From: Bradyrhizobium sp. Tv2a-2
GTDB taxonomy: Bacteria > Pseudomonadota > Alphaproteobacteria > Rhizobiales > Xanthobacteraceae
Length of the DNA stretch: 32,039 nucleotides
Direction of reading: 5' to 3'
NCBI RefSeq assembly: GCF_000472425.1
Contig: NZ_AXAI01000043.1
Coordinates: 1 to 32,039, forward strand
Position 1 is the stretch's first letter; each line of letters opens with the position of its first letter. The notes beneath the pieces were generated by a model that had not been told where the DNA came from, did not search any database, and saw only the letters and a program-made list of their open reading frames with translations. Shown in pieces: positions 1 through 8,536 of the stretch. A program made the translations under genes and the position numbers.

Positions 1-150
1 GCGGAACCGCTTGACCCATTTGGCGACAGTCTTTGGCGTAACGTTGAACTGGCACGCGGCGGCTGCCTTGCTCAGCCCGCCTTCAACAACGCATCGCACC
101 ATGGCCTCTCGACCTTTGGGCGTCAGTGGCGCATTCTTGTGAGTGTCCAT
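1..150 (-). CDS. IS481-family transposase, N-terminal part (cut by window edge)
   Basis: Fifty codons of an IS481-family transposase are visible, starting at the ATG at 150 on the minus strand (residues MDTHKNAPLTPKGREAMVRC, then a helix-turn-helix segment reading AAAACQFNVTPKTVAKWVKR). The family opening M-(N/D)-T-H-K-x-A and the HTH ending in KW-x-x-RF are recognisable. The helix-turn-helix would bind the IS ends; the catalytic DDE (rve) domain would lie beyond the window. Whether the full gene is intact cannot be judged. Confidence 0.85.
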   Translation of the reverse strand, partial: MDTHKNAPLTPKGREAMVRCVVEGGLSKAAAACQFNVTPKTVAKWVKRFR

Positions 151-233
151 TCGGTCCCCCGCGAATCACTGTGTGTTTGGTGACATCAGCGTTCACGGCA
201 CGGGCCGAATGGACAACCTCCTGAAAGTTCACA
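1..233 (-). mobile_element. IS481-family insertion sequence, one end (continues beyond window)
   Basis: This is the transposase-proximal end of an IS481-family element. Read inward from 233, the end starts TGTGAACTTTCAGGAGGTTG, which from memory closely resembles the terminal repeat of Bordetella IS481 (TGTGAA..TTCA..AGGTTGT). The transposase reading frame starts about 83 bp inside the end, as in IS481. The bases just outside (234-239) are TCTAGT, matching the NCTAGN target that IS481 duplicates. The other end lies outside the window, so the duplication cannot be confirmed here. The element sits only a few bases downstream of the DUF1467 stop codon. Confidence 0.85.
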
Positions 234-239
234 TCTAGT
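234..239. repeat. Candidate IS481 target-site duplication (one copy), TCTAGT
   Basis: TCTAGT follows immediately after the terminal TGT/ACA of the IS481-type element and fits the NCTAGN consensus for IS481 insertion. Only one copy is visible because the other IS end is outside the window. Confidence 0.5.
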
Positions 240-247
240 CCAGGGCA

Positions 248-523
248 CTAAAACGGCATTCCCATCAGCTTCGACAGGCGTTCAATCGACAGATAGCCAG
301 CATTATAAGCAAGCAGAGCGAGCGCATAAATGATGGCTGAGATGATCGTGGTCCAGATCAGCTTGGGTCCCATGCGCGTCATGACCGGTGCGCCCGGATC
401 GGTGCCGGGCGCGCCGACGCCATCCTCGTGCTGGCTGCGCACGCCGAACGGCAGGGTCAGGAACAGCGTGACCCACCAGATCACGAAATAGATCGCAAAC
501 GCGGTTGAGAGTGTGTAGGCCAT
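248..523 (-). CDS. DUF1467 family small membrane protein
   Basis: This is a 91-residue protein with two predicted membrane segments, at about residues 6-26 and 55-77. It has the pattern typical of DUF1467 proteins: an aromatic first helix (FAIYFVIWWVTLFLTLPFGVR), then a hydrophilic Gly/Pro/Asp-rich loop containing PGTDPGAPV, then the second helix. The function is unknown. It starts 9 bp after the epimerase stop, so it is the last visible gene of the nuo-birA-rnj-mce run. In related rhizobia this gene is usually followed by proS and lolCD (from memory); here an IS481 element lies just after the stop codon. Confidence 0.8.
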   Translation of the reverse strand: MAYTLSTAFAIYFVIWWVTLFLTLPFGVRSQHEDGVGAPGTDPGAPVMTRMGPKLIWTTIISAIIYALALLAYNAGYLSIERLSKLMGMPF

Positions 524-532
524 CGGCCTGCC

Positions 533-937
533 TTACGCCTGCTCGATCTCGACCAGTGCGCCCGAGAAGTCCTTCGGGTGCAGGAAAAGCACGGGCTTGC
601 CATGCGCGCCGATCTTTGGCTGCCCATCTCCCAGCACGCGCGCGCCTTCCTTGATCAGGGTGTCGCGCGAGGCGATGATGTCTGAAACCTCGTAGCAGAC
701 GTGGTGAATGCCGCCGTCGGCATTGCGTTCCAGGAATTTCGCGATTGGCGAATTGTCGCCGAGCGGCTGGAGGAATTCGATCTTGGTGTTGGGCAGCGTG
801 ACGAACACGGTGGTGACGCCATGCTCAGGCAGCGGCACGGCTTTTGAAATGTCGGCGCCGAAAGCCGCGCCATAGATCTCCGCGGCCTTCTCGGCATCCT
901 TGACTGCGATCGCGACGTGATTGAGCCGGCCGAGCAT
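533..937 (-). CDS. mce: Methylmalonyl-CoA epimerase
   Basis: This 134-residue VOC-fold (glyoxalase-like) protein should interconvert the (2R) and (2S) epimers of methylmalonyl-CoA, the step between propionyl-CoA carboxylase and methylmalonyl-CoA mutase, in the cytoplasm. The two beta-alpha-beta-beta-beta modules are visible: the first opens with LNHVAIAVKD and the second with GIHHVCYEV. The likely metal ligands are His7, Gln57, His79 and Glu130, by position relative to the family. Length is normal. A good ribosome site (GGAGG, 5 nt upstream) supports the ATG at 937. It follows the RNase J gene by 60 bp and precedes DUF1467 by 9 bp. Confidence 0.92.
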   Translation of the reverse strand: MLGRLNHVAIAVKDAEKAAEIYGAAFGADISKAVPLPEHGVTTVFVTLPNTKIEFLQPLGDNSPIAKFLERNADGGIHHVCYEVSDIIASRDTLIKEGARVLGDGQPKIGAHGKPVLFLHPKDFSGALVEIEQA

Positions 938-978
938 GACGTCCTCCGAATTATAGTTGGCGCTTGCCGCGCTTATAT

Positions 979-994
979 CGGCGCTTGGGCGCCG
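979..994 (-). other. Intercistronic hairpin between rnj and mce
   Basis: A perfect 6-bp GC stem with a four-base loop (CGGCGC-CCAA-GCGCCG on the minus strand) lies 3 bp downstream of the RNase J stop codon. No T-run follows, so it is not a classical terminator. It may affect mRNA stability or the relative expression of the downstream genes. Confidence 0.4.
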
Positions 995-997
995 AAC

Positions 998-2662
998 CTA
1001 GCCCCCCAGAACATGAACGAGGCAGAGCGGCTTCTTGCCCCATTGCTCGTTCAGGGCAGCCCGGACGGCCCGCCGCACTGACTCGGCCATGGCATCCGGA
1101 TCGCGCCGCCGCGCCCGAGGCAGGCCCTCCACCGTTGAGACCACCACGTCGAACACGATGTCGTCGAAGGGCTCCCCCGCCATATTTTTCTCGGGGATGC
1201 CGACGAGATCAACCTCGGGATCGTCGGCCAGCTCCCCCTTTTCGGTCATGGCGATGGCCACAAAAACACACCCGGCGAAGCCCATGCGGCGCCGCTCGAC
1301 CACGGCGCGCGACTTGGCGTCCTCCAGGATGGTTCCATCCTTGTAGAGCCGTCCCGACGGCAGCTGGTCGATAATCCCGGGCGTGCCGGGCCCGAGCTTG
1401 ACCAAATCGCCGTTGCGGCAGGTCAAGACCCTCGGCACGCCGGCAGCGCGCGCGAGCTTGGCGTGCTCGGAGAGATGCAACGCCTCGCCATGAACGGGGA
1501 TCACGAGTTGCGGCCGAGTCCATGCCAGCATCTCGCGCAATTCGTCGCGGCGCGGATGGCCGGAGACATGCACCAGGTGCTCGCGGTCGGTGATGATCTC
1601 GACGCCCTGCGCCACCAGCCCATTGATGATGGCGCCAACAGCCTTCTCATTGCCGGGAATGGTGCGCGAGGAGAAGATCACGCGATCGCCCTTGTTCAGG
1701 GTAACCTCGGGATGGTCGTCATTGGCGATGCGCGCCAGCGCGGCGCGCGGCTCGCCCTGGCTACCGGTGCACAGCGCCAGCACCTTGTCGGCGGGCAAAT
1801 GGCCGTAGACATCGGGGCTGCGGAAATTCTGCACACCGTCGAGATAGCCGGTCTCGCGCGCGACCTGCACCACACGGTCCATGGCGCGCCCGACAATGAC
1901 GACCTCGCGGTCGGCGGCCTTCGCTGCGTCCGCAACGGCCTTCAACCGCCCGACGTTGGAGGCAAAGGTCGTCACGGCGACGCGGCCCCGGGCGCCCTTG
2001 ACGAGCTCCGCAATGGTCTTGGCGACCTCGGTCTCCGAGGGCGAGCGGCCGTCGCGCACGGCATTGGTGGAATCGCCGATCAGCGCCAGCAGCCCCGCAT
2101 CGCCGAGCTCGCGCAGCCGCCGCTCGTCGGTGGGCGGGCCGATGATCGGGGTCGCATCGATCTTCCAGTCGCCGGTGTGCAGGACCGTGCCGATTTCGGT
2201 GTGGATTGCGAGTGCGTGCGATTCGGGAATCGAATGCGCCACCGGAATGAACTCGACATTGAACGGCCCAATATCGACCCGGCCGCCGGATGCGATCACC
2301 GTCACCGGGATTTTCGGCGCGTTGCGCTCGGCCTCGCATTTGGCCTCGAACAGCGCGGCCGAGAACTTGGTGGCGTAGATCGGGCATTTCAGCCGCGGCC
2401 AGAGATCGATGATGGCGCCGAAATGATCCTCATGGGCGTGCGTCAGCACCAGGCCCACGAGATTTTTCCGTTCCTTTTCCAGGAAGGAGATGTCCGGCAT
2501 GATCAGGTCGATGCCGGGCAAATGCTCCTCGTCGCCGAAGGACACGCCGAGATCGATGGCGAGCCATGAGCGGCGGTGGCGATCGCCGAGGCCATAGATC
2601 GACAGGTTCATGCCGATCTCGCCGACGCCACCGAGCGGCGCGAATGTCAATTCGTCCGCCAT
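998..2662 (-). CDS. rnj: Ribonuclease J (metallo-beta-lactamase/beta-CASP ribonuclease)
   Basis: This 554-residue protein is an RNase J family enzyme, a cytoplasmic 5'-3' exo- and endoribonuclease acting in mRNA decay and rRNA maturation. The metallo-beta-lactamase zinc motif HAHEDH is at residues 75-80. Further metal motifs (VAHSIPESHA, HTGDWKID) follow, then the beta-CASP region with CTGSQGEPRAAL and the terminal metal site VHVSGHPRRDEL / IPVHGE. Length fits the family. The start ATG at 2662 overlaps the birA stop codon (TGATG), so the two are probably translationally coupled. Placement next to birA at the 3' end of the nuo cluster matches other Rhizobiales (from memory). Confidence 0.93.
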   Translation of the reverse strand: MADELTFAPLGGVGEIGMNLSIYGLGDRHRRSWLAIDLGVSFGDEEHLPGIDLIMPDISFLEKERKNLVGLVLTHAHEDHFGAIIDLWPRLKCPIYATKFSAALFEAKCEAERNAPKIPVTVIASGGRVDIGPFNVEFIPVAHSIPESHALAIHTEIGTVLHTGDWKIDATPIIGPPTDERRLRELGDAGLLALIGDSTNAVRDGRSPSETEVAKTIAELVKGARGRVAVTTFASNVGRLKAVADAAKAADREVVIVGRAMDRVVQVARETGYLDGVQNFRSPDVYGHLPADKVLALCTGSQGEPRAALARIANDDHPEVTLNKGDRVIFSSRTIPGNEKAVGAIINGLVAQGVEIITDREHLVHVSGHPRRDELREMLAWTRPQLVIPVHGEALHLSEHAKLARAAGVPRVLTCRNGDLVKLGPGTPGIIDQLPSGRLYKDGTILEDAKSRAVVERRRMGFAGCVFVAIAMTEKGELADDPEVDLVGIPEKNMAGEPFDDIVFDVVVSTVEGLPRARRRDPDAMAESVRRAVRAALNEQWGKKPLCLVHVLGG

Positions 2663-3471
2663 CAGCTCGCCCCCACCGACGCCGCGCTACCGAAATAGAC
2701 GTCACCGGCCGTCACTGACACGCGCGCGCCGGCAGCGGTGCGGATGATCATGCAACCCTGCTCGTCAATAGTATCGAACGTACCTTCGATCGGCTCGCCA
2801 TCGGATTTGACGGCAACCGCCTGCCCGAGACCTGCGGCCCTTTCGAGCCAGAGCCGCCTGATCTCGCCAAAGCCTCCGCCATTGTCCCAGATTCCGCGAA
2901 ACTCGGCCCAGCCGTCCGAGAGCGCGGTAAACAGCTCTTCCGCGCTGACATCGATGCCGAGCGCTCTGAGCGAGGTGGCCGGTGTCGGGGTGTCGGCCGG
3001 CGCCGCCATCACGTTGGTGCCGATGCCGACCACGACCGCGAGCCCGCCGGGTACGGCCTCGGCTTCCAGCAGGATGCCAGCGAGCTTTTGCCGCCCGGCC
3101 AGGACGTCGTTGGGCCATTTCAGCGAGAATTTCAGGTCGTCCGACCCGGGCGAGCGCATGGCCGCCTCGACGCTCAGCTTCACCAAGGCGGATTCCAGCG
3201 CAAGCCCGGCGGCAAAGCCGAGCGTCGCCGCGACCGCGGGCGAAACGTCGATCACCTCAAGGATGCTGCTGGCAAGGTTGCCGCGGGGCGCAATCCAGGG
3301 GCGATGACGGCGGCCGCGGCCGGCGGTCTGCTCCGGCGTGACGAGCCAGATGGGGCCGCGCTCGCCCGCACGCGCGCGCGACAGCGCCTCCGCATTGGTC
3401 GAGCCGATCTGATCGAAGGCAGCGAGACGATAACCTTGAGACGTTGCGCGAGGACCGAGCTTGAATGGCAT
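2662..3471 (-). CDS. birA: Biotin--[acetyl-CoA-carboxylase] ligase, monofunctional
   Basis: This 269-residue protein attaches biotin to carrier domains of biotin-dependent carboxylases through a biotinyl-5'-AMP intermediate. The catalytic biotin/ATP loop GRGRRHRPW is at residues 51-59, the KWPND motif at 118-122 and the likely biotin-binding lysine in KLAGIL (Lys129). A C-terminal SH3-like domain follows. There is no N-terminal helix-turn-helix, so it should not act as a biotin operon repressor. It starts directly after the nuoN stop codon and its own stop overlaps the RNase J start. Propionyl-CoA carboxylase, which feeds the epimerase encoded two genes downstream, is a biotin enzyme, but a functional link is only an inference. 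Confidence 0.92.
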   Translation of the reverse strand: MPFKLGPRATSQGYRLAAFDQIGSTNAEALSRARAGERGPIWLVTPEQTAGRGRRHRPWIAPRGNLASSILEVIDVSPAVAATLGFAAGLALESALVKLSVEAAMRSPGSDDLKFSLKWPNDVLAGRQKLAGILLEAEAVPGGLAVVVGIGTNVMAAPADTPTPATSLRALGIDVSAEELFTALSDGWAEFRGIWDNGGGFGEIRRLWLERAAGLGQAVAVKSDGEPIEGTFDTIDEQGCMIIRTAAGARVSVTAGDVYFGSAASVGAS

Positions 3472-4908
3472 CTAGAACAGTGATTTCGCTGCAGCTGACG
3501 CGGCGCTGACCAGCGGGCCTGGATAAACGAAGAACAGGATGTTGAAGAGACCGGCAAGCACGAGCACCGTGCCGAACTCGAAACGCACGGGATCGAGCTT
3601 GGTCAGCGGCTCGTCGAAATACATGGTCTTGACGATCGACAGGTAATAAAAGGCGCCTACGACGCTGGTCAGCACGCCGATCACCGACAGCGTAAACAGC
3701 CCGGCCTTGATTGCCGCGACGAACACATACCATTTGCCGAAGAAGCCCGCGAGCGGCGGCACGCCAGCCAGCGAGAACAGCAGCATCGCGAAGATGAAGG
3801 CGACCAGCGGGTTGGTGCGCGAGAGGCCTGCGAAATCGCTGATGTTCTCGAAATTCTGGCCGTCACGTTTGATGGACAGGACGATGGCGAAGACGCCTAG
3901 CGTCATCGTCACATAGATCGCGAGATAGACCAGTACGCCCTGCGCGCCCTCGGCCGTGCCGGCGGCAAGGCCGACCAAGGCAAAGCCCATATGGCCGATC
4001 GAGGAATAGGCCATCAGGCGCTTGATGTTGCGCTGGCCGATCGCGGCGAACGAGCCCAGCGCCATCGAGGCGATGGAGACGAAGACCACGATCTGCTGCC
4101 ACTGCGTCAGGATACCGGGGAAGGCCGTCATGGTCACACGGGTGAACACCGCCATCGCCGCCACCTTCGGCGCGGAGGCGAAGAAGGCGGTCACCGGCGT
4201 TGGCGCGCCCTCATAGACGTCGGGCGTCCACATGTGGAATGGCACGGCCGAGACCTTGAAGCAGAGGCCGGCAAGCAGGAAGACGAGGCCAAAAGCGGTG
4301 CCGATGCCGCCGGTCTTGATGGCAGCGGCAAGGCCGGTGAACGTCACCGTGCCGGTGAAGCCGTAAATCAGCGAGGCGCCGTAGAGCAGCATGCCCGAGG
4401 ACAGCGCGCCCAGCACAAAATATTTCAGACCGGCTTCGGTGGACTTGGCATTGTCGCGGTTGGAGGCGGCGACCACGTAGAGCGCAAGCGACATCAGCTC
4501 AAGCCCGAGATAGAGCGAGATCAGGTCGCCGGCCGAGATCAGGACCATCATGCCGAGCGTCGAAAGCAGGACCAGCACGGGATATTCGAAAATGCGGCGT
4601 GACGGATCGGCCAGGAATTCGGTCGACAGCACGAGCGTCACGACCGAGCCGATCAGCGCCAGTATCTTCAGGAAGCGTGCGAAATCGTCGACAATGAAGC
4701 TGCCGCCAAAGGTCGTGAGCCTGCCCGCGGGCAACATCAGCTCGAGGATGCCGGTCACGATCAAAAGCACTACGGCAAGGCCAGTAATGAGCCTCGTGGT
4801 GCCCTGCCCGCGATAGGCCCCTAACATCAGGAGCGCCATCGCGCCCACGGCGAGCACCAGTTCGGGAAGAACCGGCTGCAGTTGATAACCCGCGGTCTCA
4901 AAGCTCAT
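3472..4908 (-). CDS. nuoN: NADH-quinone oxidoreductase subunit N
   Basis: This 478-residue, 14-helix antiporter-like membrane subunit of respiratory complex I helps drive proton translocation in the inner membrane. The sequence is hydrophobic throughout, with the family core motifs KVSAVPFHMWTPDVYEGAPTPVTAF (broken-helix and lysine region) and IKRLMAYSSIGHMGFALVG. Length is typical for NuoN. It is the last nuo gene of the run; birA begins immediately after its TAG stop. The gap to nuoM upstream is 24 bp. Confidence 0.96.
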   Translation of the reverse strand: MSFETAGYQLQPVLPELVLAVGAMALLMLGAYRGQGTTRLITGLAVVLLIVTGILELMLPAGRLTTFGGSFIVDDFARFLKILALIGSVVTLVLSTEFLADPSRRIFEYPVLVLLSTLGMMVLISAGDLISLYLGLELMSLALYVVAASNRDNAKSTEAGLKYFVLGALSSGMLLYGASLIYGFTGTVTFTGLAAAIKTGGIGTAFGLVFLLAGLCFKVSAVPFHMWTPDVYEGAPTPVTAFFASAPKVAAMAVFTRVTMTAFPGILTQWQQIVVFVSIASMALGSFAAIGQRNIKRLMAYSSIGHMGFALVGLAAGTAEGAQGVLVYLAIYVTMTLGVFAIVLSIKRDGQNFENISDFAGLSRTNPLVAFIFAMLLFSLAGVPPLAGFFGKWYVFVAAIKAGLFTLSVIGVLTSVVGAFYYLSIVKTMYFDEPLTKLDPVRFEFGTVLVLAGLFNILFFVYPGPLVSAASAAAKSLF

Positions 4909-4932
4909 TTCAGATCATCCTAATCCGCCGCT

Positions 4933-6444
4933 TCAGTGCAGCAGCGCGGCGGCCTTAACGGCCGTAACCGCGGTGGTGTAATTGGTAACGAGTTGCTGGA
5001 CGGACGCCGCCGACATGTCCAGCACCGGCTTCGGATAGACGCCGAACCAAATGGTCAGCGCCACCAGCGGGAACAGCGTCAGGCATTCGCGCAACGTCAT
5101 GTCCTTGATCGTCATCAGCGTCGGCTTGACCAGCGCGCCGAACACGATCTTGCGGTAGAGCCAGAGCGCGTAGCAGGCCGACAGGATGAGGCCGGTCGTC
5201 GCCAGGAAGGTGGTTGGCAGCGACACCTTGAAGGTGCCGATCAGCGTCATGAACTCGCCGATGAAGCCGGAGGTGCCGGGCAGACCGACATTGGCCATGG
5301 TGAAGACCATGAACACCAGCGCATAGAGCGGCATACGGTTGACGAGCCCGCCATAGGCCGCGATCTCGCGGGTGTGCATGCGGTCATAGACGATGCCGAC
5401 GCAGAGGAAGAGTGCGCCCGAGACGATGCCGTGCGAGATCATCTGGAACACGCCGCCTGCGACGCCCTGGATGGTGCCAGCGAAGATGCCCATGGTCACG
5501 AAGCCCATATGTGCGACCGATGAGTAGGCGATCAGCTTCTTCATGTCCTCCTGCATCATGGCGACCAGCGAGGTGTAGATGATCGCGATGACCGAGAGCG
5601 AGAAGATCAACGGCGCGAAATCGTGCGACGCCAGGGGGAACATCGGCAGCGAGAAGCGAAGGAAGCCGTAACCGCCCATCTTGAGGAGGATCGCGGCCAG
5701 GATCACCGAGCCCGCGGTCGGCGCCTCGACGTGAGCGTCGGGAAGCCAGGTGTGCACCGGCCACATCGGCATCTTCACCGCAAAGGAGGCAAAGAAGGCG
5801 AGCCAAGCCCAGGTCTGCAAGGACCGCGGCACGGCGGTATGCATCAGGGTCGGGATATCGGTGGTATTGCCGTTCCAGTACAGCGCCATGATGGCGAGCA
5901 GCATCAACACCGAGCCGAGGAACGTATAGAGGAAGAACTTGAAAGAGGCGTAGACCCGGCGCGGGCCGCCCCAGACGCCGATGATCAGGAACATCGGAAT
6001 CAAGCCGCCCTCGAAGAACAGATAGAACAGCACGAGATCGAGCGCCGAGAAGGTGCCGACCATCAGCGTTTCCAGGACCAGGAACGCCATCATGTATTCG
6101 GGAACGCGAACCTGGATCGCCTTCCAGCTCGCGACAATGCAGAACGGCAGCAGCGCCGTAGTCAGAATCACGAAGGGCAGCGAGATGCCGTCAACGCCCA
6201 TGTGATAGTTGATGCCGGTCGCGAGCCAGCTTCCCTTCTCCACGAACTGGAAGTCGGTCTGGGACGGGTCAAAGCGCATGACCAGGATCAGCGACACCGC
6301 GAAGGTGACGAGCGTGGTCCACAGCGCGATCCAGCGCGCGGTCGAGTTGGCGGTCTCGTCGCCGCCGCGCGCCATCAGATAGATGAGCGCGACGCCGACG
6401 ATCGGCAGGAATGTGGTGATGGAGAGGATGGGCCAGGTCGTCAT
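4933..6444 (-). CDS. nuoM: NADH-quinone oxidoreductase subunit M
   Basis: This 503-residue, 14-helix antiporter-like subunit of complex I lies in the membrane arm. NuoM-specific stretches are visible: YHMGVDGISLPFVILT near residue 80, FFEGGLIPMFLIIGVWGG near 145, KMPMWPVHTWLPDAHVEAPT near 225 and KKLIAYSSVAHMGFVTMG near 305. The conserved glutamate of the fifth helix is in the FFEGGLIPMF segment. Length is normal. Its ATG immediately follows the nuoL stop codon, indicating coupled translation. Confidence 0.96.
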   Translation of the reverse strand: MTTWPILSITTFLPIVGVALIYLMARGGDETANSTARWIALWTTLVTFAVSLILVMRFDPSQTDFQFVEKGSWLATGINYHMGVDGISLPFVILTTALLPFCIVASWKAIQVRVPEYMMAFLVLETLMVGTFSALDLVLFYLFFEGGLIPMFLIIGVWGGPRRVYASFKFFLYTFLGSVLMLLAIMALYWNGNTTDIPTLMHTAVPRSLQTWAWLAFFASFAVKMPMWPVHTWLPDAHVEAPTAGSVILAAILLKMGGYGFLRFSLPMFPLASHDFAPLIFSLSVIAIIYTSLVAMMQEDMKKLIAYSSVAHMGFVTMGIFAGTIQGVAGGVFQMISHGIVSGALFLCVGIVYDRMHTREIAAYGGLVNRMPLYALVFMVFTMANVGLPGTSGFIGEFMTLIGTFKVSLPTTFLATTGLILSACYALWLYRKIVFGALVKPTLMTIKDMTLRECLTLFPLVALTIWFGVYPKPVLDMSAASVQQLVTNYTTAVTAVKAAALLH

Positions 6445-8529
6445 TTACTGGGCTCCCAGGCCGAACATGAACCAGGTGATCAGGCCGGCGGCCCCGATCA
6501 GCATGGCAAAGGCGTAGTGATAGAGATAGCCGGTCTGGATCTTGACGACGTTGCGGGTGATGTCGAGCACCCGCGCCGACACGCCGTCCGGCCCGAAGCC
6601 GTCGATGAGCCAGCCGTCGCCCTTCCTCCAAAGCGTGTAGCCGATCCACTTCGCAGGCCGCACGAAGATGAGATCGTAGAGCTCGTCGAAGTACCACTTG
6701 TTGAGCAGGAAATTGTAGAGCAGCGGCTGCTGCTCGGCGAGCTCGACCGGCAGATACGGCCGACGGATGTAGAACAGGTAAGCGATCAGGAACCCGACCA
6801 CCATCATCAGGGTTGGCAGCGGACCGAGCCAAGCTGGCATCTGCTCCATGTCTTCCAGGATGTGCGGGTTCATCTTCACGGACTCGCGGAAGAAATCCTC
6901 CACGCCGTGGCCGACGAAGATCTCCCTGAACGGGAAGCCGGAGAAGATCGAGCCGGCCGCCAGCACGCCGATCGGGACCAGCATCCAGAGCGGGCTCTCA
7001 TGTGCGGCCTCATAGTGTTCCCGATCGTGCGGCTCGCCGAAGAACGTCTTGAAGATCAGCCGCCAGGAATAGAACGAGGTCAGGCCCGCCGCAGCGACCG
7101 TCAAAATATAAGCGTAGGCCGCGAACGGATTGTGGGACGCATAGGCGGATTCGATGATCGCGTCCTTGGAGAAATAGCCCGCGAACATCGGGAAACCCGT
7201 CAGCGCCAGCGTTCCGATGCACATCACCGCGAACGTATAGGGGATCTTCCGCCACAACCCGCCCATGTTGCGGATGTCCTGCTCGTGATGCATCGCGTAG
7301 ATCACCGAGCCCGAGCCCAGGAACAACAGCGCCTTGAAGAAGGCGTGGGTGAAGAGGTGGAACATGCCCACCGAATAGGCCCCCGCCCCCATCGCCACGA
7401 ACATGTAGCCGAGCTGCGAGCAGGTCGAGTAGGCGACGATCCGCTTGATGTCGTTCTGCACGAGGCCGATGGTTGCGGCAAAGAACGCCGTGGTCGCGCC
7501 GATGAACATCACGAAGGCCTGCGCGGTCGGCGCGAGCTCAAACAAGGGCGACAGTCGCGCCACCATGAAGACGCCGGCGGTGACCATCGTCGCGGCGTGG
7601 ATCAGCGCGGAAACCGGGGTCGGGCCTTCCATCGCGTCCGGCAACCAGGTGTGCAGCAGGAATTGCGCAGACTTGCCCATCGCGCCCATGAACAGCAGGA
7701 GACAAGCGAGCGTCAACGCGTCCACCTGCCAGCCGAAGAAATCGATGGTCTTGCCGACGAGCCCGGGCGCGCCGCTGAAGATGGTCTCGAAATCGGTCGA
7801 GCCGATCAGGGCAAAGACGGCGAAGATGCCGAGCGCAAATCCGAAATCGCCGACGCGGTTGACGATGAAGGCCTTGATCGCGGCCGCATTGGCCGAGGGC
7901 TTCTGATACCAGAAGCCGATCAGGAGATAGCTTGCGAGACCCACGCCCTCCCAGCCGAAGAACATCTGCACCAGGTTATCCGCGGTCACCAGCATCAACA
8001 TGGCAAAGGTGAACAGCGACAGATAGCCGAAGAAGCGCGGCCGGTACGGGTCCTCGTCCATATAGCCGATGGAATAGAGATGCACGAGCGAGGACACCGT
8101 GTTGACCACCACCAGCATCACCGCGGTCAAAGTGTCGACACGCAGTGCCCATGATACCTGCAGATCGCCGGAGAAAATCCAAGGGAAGAGTTGGATACGC
8201 GCGTCGTGATGCAGGAAGCCGACATCGACAAGGGTGAACCAGGACAACGCCGCGCAAACAAACAAGAGGCCGGTCGTGATCAGTTCCGCTGGACGCGACG
8301 CCCACGCCGCCGGTTCGCTGACGTGATGGTCGTCATGGGCGTGATCGTCGGCCCCATGGTCGCCGGCCCCATGGTCGTCCTGGGCGTGGAACGCGTGGGC
8401 ATCGCCATGCGCATCGTCGTGATGCTCGACGGTATCGCCGCTCGGACAGCGTTCACGCGCCCCGATCACGGCAATGATGCCGGCGAGAATGGCGCCCAGC
8501 AGCGGCAGGAAAACGATTGCCTGGATCAT
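6445..8529 (-). CDS. nuoL: NADH-quinone oxidoreductase subunit L with His/Asp-rich insertion
   Basis: This 694-residue protein is the most distal antiporter-like subunit of complex I, with the long C-terminal lateral helix. Family motifs include FFGWEGVGLASYLLIGFWY, KSAQFLLHTWLPDAMEGPTPVSALIHAATMV and IKRIVAYSTCSQLGYMF. An odd feature is a hydrophilic stretch at residues 33-71, between the first and second membrane helices. It contains 11 histidines and many aspartates and is absent from E. coli NuoL as I remember it. Total length is longer than the about 613 residues of E. coli NuoL. The gene follows nuoK by 7 bp and abuts nuoM. Confidence 0.96.
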   Translation of the reverse strand: MIQAIVFLPLLGAILAGIIAVIGARERCPSGDTVEHHDDAHGDAHAFHAQDDHGAGDHGADDHAHDDHHVSEPAAWASRPAELITTGLLFVCAALSWFTLVDVGFLHHDARIQLFPWIFSGDLQVSWALRVDTLTAVMLVVVNTVSSLVHLYSIGYMDEDPYRPRFFGYLSLFTFAMLMLVTADNLVQMFFGWEGVGLASYLLIGFWYQKPSANAAAIKAFIVNRVGDFGFALGIFAVFALIGSTDFETIFSGAPGLVGKTIDFFGWQVDALTLACLLLFMGAMGKSAQFLLHTWLPDAMEGPTPVSALIHAATMVTAGVFMVARLSPLFELAPTAQAFVMFIGATTAFFAATIGLVQNDIKRIVAYSTCSQLGYMFVAMGAGAYSVGMFHLFTHAFFKALLFLGSGSVIYAMHHEQDIRNMGGLWRKIPYTFAVMCIGTLALTGFPMFAGYFSKDAIIESAYASHNPFAAYAYILTVAAAGLTSFYSWRLIFKTFFGEPHDREHYEAAHESPLWMLVPIGVLAAGSIFSGFPFREIFVGHGVEDFFRESVKMNPHILEDMEQMPAWLGPLPTLMMVVGFLIAYLFYIRRPYLPVELAEQQPLLYNFLLNKWYFDELYDLIFVRPAKWIGYTLWRKGDGWLIDGFGPDGVSARVLDITRNVVKIQTGYLYHYAFAMLIGAAGLITWFMFGLGAQ
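8320..8433 (-). other. Sequence encoding the His/Asp-rich loop of NuoL
   Basis: These bases encode NuoL residues 33-70, which include HHDDAHGDAHAFHAQ and DHGADDHAHDDHH. Eleven histidines fall within 34 residues, many in D-H or H-x-H pairs that could bind Zn, Ni or Cu. It lies between the first two membrane helices, so it is a soluble loop; which side of the membrane it faces I cannot settle from sequence alone. Confidence 0.8.
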
Positions 8530-8536
8530 CGCCGGC

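Noticed and set aside
950..955. Perfect TATAAT on the minus strand just upstream of the epimerase gene
   Set aside because: No matching -35 box lies 16-18 bp upstream, and it is only about 12 bp from the start codon, overlapping the ribosome-site region; likely chance.
1463..2569. Plus-strand frame of 368 codons opposite the RNase J gene
   Set aside because: Antisense shadow of a confidently identified gene; no recognisable motif.
5623..8154. Plus-strand open frame of 843 codons opposite nuoL and nuoM
   Set aside because: It is an antisense shadow of two certain genes, extremely rich in Arg, Glu, His and Asp with no domain; long antisense frames are common in high-GC DNA.
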